A stretch of 7,430 nt of DNA from Pseudomonadota bacterium (GTDB lineage: Bacteria; Pseudomonadota; Alphaproteobacteria; Rhizobiales; Xanthobacteraceae), in NCBI GenBank assembly GCA_963205465.1, contig CAUJKG010000362.1, forward strand, positions 1 to 7,430. Direction: 5' to 3'. Below the pieces are notes generated by a model. It was not told where the DNA came from, made no database searches, and saw only the letters and a list, made by a program, of their open reading frames with translations. A program made the position numbers and the translations under genes. Below are positions 1 through 5,506 of the stretch, piece after piece (the first letter of the stretch is position 1; each line of letters begins with the position of its first letter).

Positions 1-290
1 GCCCCGCCGCGAAACTTCGCAAGCCGGTCTTCACTGAGTTTGGTCAGCTCCTGCCCCGCGACTTCCACGGAGCCGGAATCGGCGCGCTCAAGACCCGCCA
101 TCACCATCAAGAGTGTAGACTTGCCCGAGCCGGAAGGGCCGACCAGACCCACTGCCTCACCTTGGCCAATTTGGAGCGACACTTTCTTCAGGATATGTAC
201 GCGCGCCGCACCCGAACCGAGCTTGAGGTCAACGTCGGTAAGCCGGATCGCGGGTGGTGTGGTTCCCGATATCGGGGTGGAGATGTTCAT
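1..290 (-). CDS. ABC transporter ATP-binding protein, YbbA/LolD type (N-terminal part)
   Basis: Only the first 96 codons lie in the window; the gene runs off the left edge. The translation begins MNISTPISGTTPPAIRLTDV and contains a perfect Walker A motif, GPSGSGKST, at residues 51-59, followed by the LLMVMAGLE segment usual for the LolD/YbbA/MacB branch of ABC ATPases. The Q-loop, signature and Walker B motifs lie outside. The family energises lipoprotein or envelope-substrate export at the inner membrane with an FtsX-type permease; a permease would be expected next, beyond the left edge. The divergent tesA-like neighbour matches the E. coli ybbA/tesA arrangement and favours YbbA. Start: ATG at 290-288 with GGAG about 12 bases upstream, rather far. 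The frame stays open to another ATG at 338-336, which would add 16 residues and overlap tesA by about 50 bases, so the start is uncertain. Confidence 0.9.
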   Translation of the reverse strand, partial: MNISTPISGTTPPAIRLTDVDLKLGSGAARVHILKKVSLQIGQGEAVGLVGPSGSGKSTLLMVMAGLERADSGSVEVAGQELTKLSEDRLAKFRGG

Positions 291-1005
291 GCGATCTTTT
301 GTTCTCCAGCGCGTCTCTCGCGCCAACCCTTCTGCCATCGATAAAGCGGGACCGCCCAAGGGCAAGGCCCGGCACTTCTATGCGGTCAGCATTGTGGCTT
401 TCTTTCTGGCGCTGTTCGCGGCACCCGTAAATGCAGAACCGGTCAGGATCGTCGCCTTTGGGGATAGCCTGACTGCGGGCTTCGGCCTCCGCGCGGAAGA
501 GGCGTTTCCGGCGCAGCTTGAGGCAGCGCTGAAAAAACGCGGGCGGGATGTCCAGATCGCCAATGCCGGCGTCTCCGGCGATACCACCGCTGGCGGCCTG
601 GCGCGGCTCGACTGGTCGATCCCGGACGGCACCGATGCCGTGATCCTGGCGCTCGGCGCCAACGACATGTTGCGCGGCATGGACCCGGAGGCGACGCGCA
701 AGAATCTGGATGCCATGATCCGGCGGCTGAAGGCGCGAAAAATAGAGGTTCTGCTCGGCGGCATGCGCGCCGCACCCAATCTCGGCGCGGAGTACGCGGC
801 AAAATTCGATTCGATTTACGCCACTCTCGCCAAAGAACATGACATTTTGATCTACCCGTTCTTTCTGGACGGCGTCGCGGGCGAGCGCGAACTCAACCTC
901 AATGATGGAATTCACCCTACCGGGAAGGGTGTATCTCTCGTCGTTGGGCGTATACTGCCAAGTGTCGAATCGCTGATCGAGCGAGTCAAAAAACGCCGCG
1001 GGTAA
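289..1005 (+). CDS. tesA: Secreted SGNH-family arylesterase/lysophospholipase, TesA-like
   Basis: A 238-residue GDSL/SGNH hydrolase of the TesA (thioesterase I / lysophospholipase L1 / arylesterase) family, expected to hydrolyse acyl thioesters or esters in the periplasm. A signal peptide is visible: a long basic N-region, a hydrophobic stretch at about residues 30-45 and a likely cut after PVNA (residue 49). Block I is AFGDSLTAG with nucleophile Ser60, block II NAGVSGDT with oxyanion Gly97, block III LGAND with Asn125, and block V NDGIHPT with Asp206 and His209. By alignment these match Ser10, Gly44, Asn73, Asp154 and His157 of E. coli TesA. The start ATG at 289 has GGTGGAG ending six bases upstream; the ATG at 283 abuts that site and an open-frame ATG at 40 would lie inside the opposing ATPase gene. 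The N-region of about 29 residues before the hydrophobic core is longer than usual. Downstream, thpR begins five bases after the stop, so the two are probably cotranscribed. Confidence 0.93.
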   Translation: MRSFVLQRVSRANPSAIDKAGPPKGKARHFYAVSIVAFFLALFAAPVNAEPVRIVAFGDSLTAGFGLRAEEAFPAQLEAALKKRGRDVQIANAGVSGDTTAGGLARLDWSIPDGTDAVILALGANDMLRGMDPEATRKNLDAMIRRLKARKIEVLLGGMRAAPNLGAEYAAKFDSIYATLAKEHDILIYPFFLDGVAGERELNLNDGIHPTGKGVSLVVGRILPSVESLIERVKKRRG

Positions 1006-1010
1006 TCATC

Positions 1011-1583
1011 ATGCCGCGCCTTTTTACTGCGATCGAAGTGCCGAAAGAGATCGGCTTGCGACTGTCTCTCCTGCGCGGCGGAATTCACGGCGCGCGCTGG
1101 ATCGACCCCGAGAACTACCACCTTACTTTGCGTTTCATCGGCGACATCGACGACCGCACCGCCGGCGAAGTCGCAGACATGCTCGATCTGGTCGAGCGGC
1201 CCTCCTTCACCGTGACCTTGACCGGCCTCGATCAGTTCGGCGGCAAAAAACCGCGCGCGATTTTTGGCGCCGTGCAGCCTTCCGCCGCGCTGATGGAACT
1301 GCAGGCCGAACACGAACGGATGATGCAACGCATCGGCCTTGCCGCCGAAGGCCGCCGCTTCACCCCGCATGTCACGCTCGCCCGATTGCGGGACGCCTCC
1401 GTGCTCGAAGTCGCGGATTATCTTTCGACCCGTGGCGGCTTCCCCGCCTTGCAGTTTCCGGTGTCGCGCTTCGTGCTCTATTCCTCGCGCGCTTCCCAGG
1501 GCGGCGGGCCTTATGTCGTCGAAGCAGACTATCCCTTGCGAGGCCGCGCCGGTCTTGAATCCCGCTACGCCAGCGCCATGTAA
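1011..1583 (+). CDS. thpR: RNA 2',3'-cyclic phosphodiesterase (2H family, ThpR/LigT)
   Basis: A 190-residue cytoplasmic member of the 2H phosphoesterase superfamily, the length usual for ThpR. Both catalytic HxTx motifs are intact: HLTL at residues 37-40 (in ENYHLTLRFIG) and HVTL at 120-123 (in RFTPHVTLARL). The N-terminus, MPRLFTAIEVP, is the typical first strand. Family members open 2',3'-cyclic phosphates on RNA, leaving 2'-phosphates, and can ligate tRNA halves in vitro; the physiological substrate is uncertain. The ATG at 1011 is five bases after the tesA stop and lacks a strong Shine-Dalgarno of its own (only a weak GCGGG about ten bases upstream, inside tesA), so translation is probably coupled to tesA. 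No functional link to the esterase is evident beyond the shared transcript. Confidence 0.93.
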   Translation: MPRLFTAIEVPKEIGLRLSLLRGGIHGARWIDPENYHLTLRFIGDIDDRTAGEVADMLDLVERPSFTVTLTGLDQFGGKKPRAIFGAVQPSAALMELQAEHERMMQRIGLAAEGRRFTPHVTLARLRDASVLEVADYLSTRGGFPALQFPVSRFVLYSSRASQGGGPYVVEADYPLRGRAGLESRYASAM

Positions 1584-1624
1584 AGCGACGTGTGGCGGCA
1601 GTTCCGTCACGTGAAAGGGCAAGC

Positions 1625-2014
1625 ATGGCCGCGTTCCAGGCAGGCTTTTTTGGCAAGTTCCGCTCTGGCAAGTTCCGGAGCCGCAAAGGTGATGCCGCAC
1701 GGCTGCGCGACGAATTCTGGCCGAAGATGAAGGCCGTCGCCGCGAAGATTCCTTTCGCGGAGGATGCGCTCGCCGCTTATTACTGCACGCTCGATCGCGG
1801 CACGCCGTTGCGCGTGCGCGGCATGCTCATGGGCGCGCTGGCTTATTTTGTAATGCCGGTAGATGTCTTGCCGGACTTTCTGCCCGCGCTCGGCTTTACC
1901 GATGATGCGGCCGTGCTGATGGCGACGTTCCAGTTGATCGCCTCGCACATCAAGCCCGAGCATCGCGAGGCTGCGAAAGCGGCATTGAGCGATCTGGAAA
2001 TAGCACAGAAGTAA
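1625..2014 (+). CDS. DUF1232 (YkvA family) small membrane protein
   Basis: A 129-residue protein with the DUF1232 core at about residues 60-105: a hydrophobic helix, then the family signature as PVDVLPDFLPALGFTDDAAV (residues 78-97). These proteins are widespread, probably inner-membrane associated, and have no established function. Residues 10-19 are an exact five-residue tandem duplication, GKFRS twice, in a basic N-terminal stretch. Start: ATG at 1625 with AAGGG five bases upstream (1615-1619); a GTG at 1592 in the same frame has no such site and is less likely. The gene starts 41 bases after the thpR stop on the same strand, with no clear terminator between them, so it may be the third gene of the tesA-thpR transcript. 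It ends at a hairpin repeat shared with the convergent quinone reductase gene. Confidence 0.88.
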   Translation: MAAFQAGFFGKFRSGKFRSRKGDAARLRDEFWPKMKAVAAKIPFAEDALAAYYCTLDRGTPLRVRGMLMGALAYFVMPVDVLPDFLPALGFTDDAAVLMATFQLIASHIKPEHREAAKAALSDLEIAQK

Positions 2015-2016
2015 AT

Positions 2017-2047
2017 CGTCATGGCCGGGACAAGCCCGGCCATGATG
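2017..2047. repeat. Palindromic repeat copy 1, likely bidirectional terminator
   Basis: A perfect 11-base-pair stem (2019-2029 with 2035-2045) around the five-base loop ACAAG, extendable by a G-T and a C-G pair to 2017-2047. It fills most of the 35 bases between the convergent stop codons of the DUF1232 gene and the quinone reductase gene. The minus-strand reading matches the element at 5469-5499 at 27 of 31 positions, so it is a dispersed repeat and not a unique terminator. There is no long T-tract on either side; a terminator or mRNA-end-stabilising role is inferred from position. Confidence 0.8.
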
Positions 2048-2049
2048 CA

Positions 2050-3024
2050 TTAGGGAACCAATACGATCTTGCCCTTCACCTTCCGCTGCGCGATCGCATG
2101 GAAGGCAGCCACCGCATCGTCGAACTTATAGCGCGCGTCGAGATGCGCAGAGAGTTTGCCTTCGGCCGCCAGCCTCACGATCTCGTCGAGATGGCGGTTG
2201 TTCGCTTCCGGATTGCGCCGCGCAAAATCGCCCCAGAACACACCGACGATATTGCAGCCCTTGAGTAACGCGAGGTTCAGCGGGATTTTTGGAATCTCGC
2301 CCGCAGCGAAACCGATAACCAGATAGCGCCCTTCCCATGCGATCGAACGAAGTGCCGGCTCCGCATAAGGCCCGCCGACCGGATCGTAGATCACATTGGC
2401 GCCCTTGCCGCCGGTCAGCTCTTTCAGCCGATCCTTCAAGTCCTCTTTGGTGTAATCAATCACTTCGTCGGCGCCATGCTGTTTCGCGAATGCCAGCTTT
2501 TCCGGCGACGATGCGATGGCGATCACGCGCGCGCCCATCACCTTCCCGAGTTCGACTGCCGCAAGACCAACACCGCCGGACGCGCCCAGCACGGCAAGCG
2601 TCTCCCCGGCTTTGAGCTTCGCACGATCCTTCAGCGCGTGAATGGTCGTGCCGTAGGTGATGATGAGGCCGGCCGCCTTTTCCAGCTCAAGCGCTTCCGG
2701 CACGTGGATCAACGCGCGGGCAGGCACCAGGATTTTTTCGCGCGCGGCACCGGTCGGCAGGCTGCCGCAGACCCGGTCCCCGACCTTGAAGCCGGTAACC
2801 CCCTCACCCACTGCATCCACAGTTCCGGAAAATTCCGCGCAAGGGCTGAACGGCAGCTCGGGCTTGTACTGATACTTGTTCTGGATGATGAGCGTGTCGA
2901 AGAAGTTGAGCGACGCTGCGGCGACCTTGACCACCACTTCGCCTTTACCCGCTACCGGATCGGGAATATCCCTGATTTCGAGCGCTTCCGGCCCGCCGTG
3001 GCGCACGCAAAGTATCGCTTTCAT
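2050..3024 (-). CDS. NADPH:quinone oxidoreductase-like MDR family protein (zinc-free)
   Basis: A 324-residue medium-chain dehydrogenase/reductase of the quinone oxidoreductase branch, full length. The N-terminal GroES-like domain carries ASLNFFDTLII (37-47) and LPFSPCAEFSG (57-67), close to the QOR consensus PFxPGxExxG but with Cys62 replacing the usual Gly. The NADPH-binding Rossmann fold begins with LGASGGVGLAAVELG (146-160), an AxxGxxG-type loop. The cysteine cluster of the structural zinc site of alcohol dehydrogenases is absent, as expected in this branch. Predicted role: cytosolic NADPH-dependent reduction of quinones or other enones; the substrate cannot be read from sequence. Start: ATG at 3024-3022 has GGAGG seven bases upstream; a GTG two codons earlier would sit almost on that site. 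It appears monocistronic. No convincing promoter was seen in its upstream gap, but its leader can fold GGCGCT (3046-3051) with AGCGCC (3058-3063). Confidence 0.92.
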   Translation of the reverse strand: MKAILCVRHGGPEALEIRDIPDPVAGKGEVVVKVAAASLNFFDTLIIQNKYQYKPELPFSPCAEFSGTVDAVGEGVTGFKVGDRVCGSLPTGAAREKILVPARALIHVPEALELEKAAGLIITYGTTIHALKDRAKLKAGETLAVLGASGGVGLAAVELGKVMGARVIAIASSPEKLAFAKQHGADEVIDYTKEDLKDRLKELTGGKGANVIYDPVGGPYAEPALRSIAWEGRYLVIGFAAGEIPKIPLNLALLKGCNIVGVFWGDFARRNPEANNRHLDEIVRLAAEGKLSAHLDARYKFDDAVAAFHAIAQRKVKGKIVLVP

Positions 3025-3115
3025 CCCCACCCCTCCATTCCTGACGGCGCTTCGCTGAGCGCCATGTTTTTGTCGGCGTCCGTTCCTAGATAACGCCCCG
3101 TAAAATACCGCTTCC

Positions 3116-3144
3116 TTGGCAGCCTGCCCGAAAGGTGGCTATTT
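3116..3144 (+). promoter_or_regulatory. Candidate sigma-70-type promoter for the ialB-like/rlmN operon
   Basis: TTGGCA at 3116-3121 and CTATTT at 3139-3144 are separated by 17 bases, a reasonable fit to housekeeping promoters in alphaproteobacteria. Transcription would begin near 3151, giving a leader of about 58 bases. The promoter is bracketed by an exact inverted repeat, AAATACCG (3103-3110) and CGGTATTT (3158-3165). This is pattern matching only. Confidence 0.4.
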
Positions 3145-3208
3145 CTAAAGGGAGTAACGGTATTTGTCGCGGGGGCACCCTGCGCCGCCCGGCAAAAAAG
3201 GATTTTCG

Positions 3209-3859
3209 ATGAAGTCTCGTTTCGTCTTCGCAGCACTTCTCGGCGCCGCTCTGGTATCCGCCGGCGCGATGCATTCCGCTGCGCAGGACGGCCAGAAGAA
3301 AACGCCGGTAAAAACCGCGCCGAAGAAATCGACCGAGCAGAAGCAGGCACCGAAGAAAGCTGCGCCCAAGGCCGTGCAGAAAAAAGCGGAACCCAAAAAA
3401 GAGCCGCAAAAGAAAACGACGCCCGGCACCCCGGGACTGGTCGCGCAATATGGCGACTGGGGCGTGTACATAAACAAAACTGCGAAAACCTGTTTTGCGC
3501 TCACCCAGCCGAAGGAACGCCAACCTGCAAACGTGAAGCGCGGCCCCGCTTATTTCTTCGTGACCACACGGCCGAACGAGAAGCTCGTCAACGAGATCAG
3601 CATCATGACGGGCATCGCGCTCAAGGAAGACGCCGCCGTCGCGCTCGAAGCCGCGGGCAGTACTTATCCGATGTATGTCAAAGGTACCGGCCTCTGGATC
3701 CGCGAGCCTGCGAACGAGCAGAAGCTGCTGGGCGCGCTTCAGCAGGAGAAGGAAATCTGGCTGAAGCTGACACCCGCCAAGGGCGCGGAAACCAACGACC
3801 GCTATTCGCTGACCGGCCTGACTCAGGCGCTCGAACGCGTCGCGAAGGAATGCCCATGA
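3209..3859 (+). CDS. IalB-family (invasion associated locus B) periplasmic protein with lysine-rich linker
   Basis: A 216-residue exported protein. Residues 1-25 form a clear signal peptide (MKSR, a hydrophobic core, then a cut near HSAA/Q). Residues 30-71 are a low-complexity Lys/Pro/Ala/Gln tract with 15 lysines in 42 positions, many as KK pairs. The folded domain starts near residue 77 with QYGDWGVYINKTAKTCFAL, the pattern of the IalB family, in which a GDW segment precedes a conserved cysteine. Cys95 and Cys215 are the only cysteines and may form a disulfide. IalB was named for erythrocyte invasion in Bartonella, but the family is common in non-pathogenic Rhizobiales and its molecular function is unknown. 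Start: ATG at 3209 has AAGGA six bases upstream (3198-3202); the longer open frame from 3164 lacks one and would mask the signal peptide. Its stop overlaps the rlmN start (ATGA). Confidence 0.82.
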   Translation: MKSRFVFAALLGAALVSAGAMHSAAQDGQKKTPVKTAPKKSTEQKQAPKKAAPKAVQKKAEPKKEPQKKTTPGTPGLVAQYGDWGVYINKTAKTCFALTQPKERQPANVKRGPAYFFVTTRPNEKLVNEISIMTGIALKEDAAVALEAAGSTYPMYVKGTGLWIREPANEQKLLGALQQEKEIWLKLTPAKGAETNDRYSLTGLTQALERVAKECP

Positions 3860-5013
3860 TCCGCTCGCTCGCAGGTCTGGATCGCGCGGCCCTCGGCGAA
3901 GCGCTTGGTGAAATCGGTGTGCCCGAGCGCGAGCGAAAGATGCGCGTCTCCCAGCTCTGGCATTGGATCTATTTTCGCGGCGTGCGCGATTTCGACGCGA
4001 TGACGAATGTCTCGAAGGATCTGCGCGCAAAACTCAAAGAGCACTTTACGCTGGAGCGGCCGGAAGTGGTGGTCGAGCAGGTGTCAAGCGACGGCACCCG
4101 CAAATGGCTGATCCGGCTCCCCGCCGATACCCCCGGCGAGGCGCCGCATGATGTCGAGGCGGTTTATATCCCCGAGTCCGACCGCGGCACGCTCTGCATC
4201 TCTTCGCAGGTCGGCTGCACGCTGAACTGCTCCTTCTGCCACACCGGCACGCAGAAGCTGGTGCGCAACCTGCACGCCTCCGAAATCGTGGCGCAGGTGA
4301 TGATCGCGCGCGACCGCCTCGGCGAATGGCCGGGCATGACGCGCGCCGAGGGCACCGCTTCCGAAGCAGCGGCACCGCGCCTCGTCACCAATCTCGTCTT
4401 CATGGGCATGGGCGAGCCGCTCTATAATTTCGATGGCGTGAAGGAGGCGATCGCGACCATCTCCGACGATCAGGGCATCTCGATCGGCAAGCGCCGCATT
4501 ACCGTTTCGACGTCCGGTGTGGTGCCGATGATCGAGAACCTCGGCAACGATGTCGGCGCGATGCTCGCGATCTCGCTGCACGCGACGCGCGACGAACTGC
4601 GCAACGAGCTCGTACCGCTGAACAAGAAATATCCGATCAAGGAATTGCTGGATGCCTGCCGCGCTTACCCCGGCGCGTCGAATGCGCGGCGCATCACCTT
4701 CGAATACGTCATGCTCAAGGGCGTGAATGATTCACCTGCCGAAGCCCGGGAGCTTGTGCGCTTGCTCAAAGGCATTCCCGCCAAGATCAATCTCATTCCC
4801 TTCAATCCCTGGCCCGGCACGAAATACGAATGCTCCGACTGGGAAACAATCGAGCAGTTTTCTGAAATCGTGTTCAACGCGGGCTATGCGAGCCCGGTGC
4901 GCACGCCGCGCGGACGCGACATCCTCGCTGCCTGCGGCCAGCTCAAATCCGAAACGCAGAAATTGTCGGCACGCGAGCGCATGGCGCTGCGTGCGATGGC
5001 AATGACGGACTGA
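3856..5013 (+). CDS. rlmN: 23S rRNA/tRNA adenine-C2 methyltransferase RlmN (radical SAM)
   Basis: A 385-residue radical SAM enzyme, full length, that methylates C2 of A2503 in 23S rRNA and of A37 in a subset of tRNAs. The [4Fe-4S] motif is GCTLNCSFCHTG with Cys121, Cys125 and Cys128 (CX3CX2C). Cys114 in RGTLCISSQVG and Cys360 in ILAACGQL align with E. coli Cys118 and Cys355, the pair used for the methyl-cysteine mechanism; Glu101 in EAVYIP aligns with Glu105. The SAM-binding FMGMGEPL and the ITVSTSGVVP and ISLHA segments are also present, so the enzyme looks active. Start: ATG at 3856 has AAGGA six bases upstream (3845-3849) and overlaps the stop of the preceding gene as ATGA, implying translational coupling; the ATG at 3850 touches the ribosome site and is less likely. 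A small membrane-protein gene follows eight bases after the stop. Confidence 0.97.
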   Translation: MIRSLAGLDRAALGEALGEIGVPERERKMRVSQLWHWIYFRGVRDFDAMTNVSKDLRAKLKEHFTLERPEVVVEQVSSDGTRKWLIRLPADTPGEAPHDVEAVYIPESDRGTLCISSQVGCTLNCSFCHTGTQKLVRNLHASEIVAQVMIARDRLGEWPGMTRAEGTASEAAAPRLVTNLVFMGMGEPLYNFDGVKEAIATISDDQGISIGKRRITVSTSGVVPMIENLGNDVGAMLAISLHATRDELRNELVPLNKKYPIKELLDACRAYPGASNARRITFEYVMLKGVNDSPAEARELVRLLKGIPAKINLIPFNPWPGTKYECSDWETIEQFSEIVFNAGYASPVRTPRGRDILAACGQLKSETQKLSARERMALRAMAMTD

Positions 5014-5021
5014 CGCGGGGT

Positions 5022-5465
5022 ATGGCGCTTTTTGTCCGCACCCTCGTAATCGCTTTCGGGTTTCTCCTGTCCTGCATGGCGGCGGCCTTCGTCATTGCCT
5101 TTGGACTGGTCGCGCCGGAATTCTCGGATGTTGCTCGAGGAAGCCCGGAATATTTCATGGTGCTTCTGTTTCTCGGAGGCGCCGCAGGCGTGGTCACGCC
5201 GTTTTATGTTTTCGCGCCGTCCTTTCTGGCGATTTTGATTGCCGAAATATTTTCGCTGCGCTCGGTGCTTTACTACGCGCTATGCGGCGCGCTGATCGGC
5301 GCGCTCGCTTATTTTCTTTCCGACATCGATGCCCGCATGCAGGGCGCGGGCACGGTCGTCCCGCTCACGCGCGAACTGCAGTTTCTGACCGCAGGCGGAA
5401 TCATCGCGGGCTTCGTGTACTGGCTGATTGCCGGACGCAGCGCGGGAAAGTGGAAACAGATTTGA
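5022..5465 (+). CDS. Hypothetical multi-pass membrane protein
   Basis: I do not recognise this 147-residue protein. It is very hydrophobic, with likely membrane segments at about residues 7-31, 45-77 (long, with Pro60 and Pro66, so perhaps a kinked or double pass), 82-99 and 120-138, giving four or five passes. A short polar loop, SDIDARMQGAG (100-110), and a basic tail, GRSAGKWKQI, are the only extended hydrophilic parts; by the positive-inside rule the tail is probably cytoplasmic. No catalytic motif is visible. The ATG at 5022 lies eight bases after the rlmN stop with only a weak GCGGGG site, so it is probably cotranscribed and partly coupled. It ends next to copy 2 of the hairpin repeat. 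Coding support: an uninterrupted frame, coherent membrane topology and operon-like spacing. Confidence 0.78.
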   Translation: MALFVRTLVIAFGFLLSCMAAAFVIAFGLVAPEFSDVARGSPEYFMVLLFLGGAAGVVTPFYVFAPSFLAILIAEIFSLRSVLYYALCGALIGALAYFLSDIDARMQGAGTVVPLTRELQFLTAGGIIAGFVYWLIAGRSAGKWKQI

Positions 5466-5468
5466 ACT

Positions 5469-5499
5469 CGTCATGGCCGGGCTTGGGCCTGCCATGACG
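5469..5499. repeat. Palindromic repeat copy 2, likely bidirectional terminator
   Basis: Nine perfect base pairs, 5469-5477 with 5491-5499, extendable by T5468-A5500, around a partly paired interior (G5479-C5489, G5480-C5488). It matches the minus-strand reading of 2017-2047 at 27 of 31 positions, with TCATGGCCGGGCTTG identical. It lies in the 41 bases between the convergent stop codons of the membrane-protein gene (5465) and the isomerase gene (5507). A short TTT follows on the plus strand. The terminator role is inferred from position. Confidence 0.8.
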
Positions 5500-5506
5500 A
5501 TTTAAG

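Noticed and set aside
40..288. Upstream extension of the tesA-like frame to an ATG at 40
   Set aside because: The region is the coding sequence of the opposing ABC ATPase, which shows a perfect Walker A motif; the extension would bury the signal peptide.
229..915. 228-codon minus-strand open frame opposite tesA, and a 262-codon one opposite thpR (912-1700)
   Set aside because: Antisense shadows of well-supported genes with all catalytic motifs present on the plus strand.
911..931. Short hairpin CACCCT/AGGGTG near the 3' end of tesA
   Set aside because: It lies within the codons of the conserved GIHPTGKG block, has no T-tract, and is best explained by coding constraint.
1584..1624. Possible terminator between thpR and the DUF1232 gene
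   Set aside because: Only a five-base ACGTG/CACGT match without a T-tract; too weak to call.
3086..4030. 314-codon minus-strand open frame opposite the ialB-like gene and the start of rlmN
   Set aside because: It is Arg/Phe/Leu-rich low-complexity sequence produced by reading the lysine-rich linker and GC-biased codons backwards; no domain is visible.
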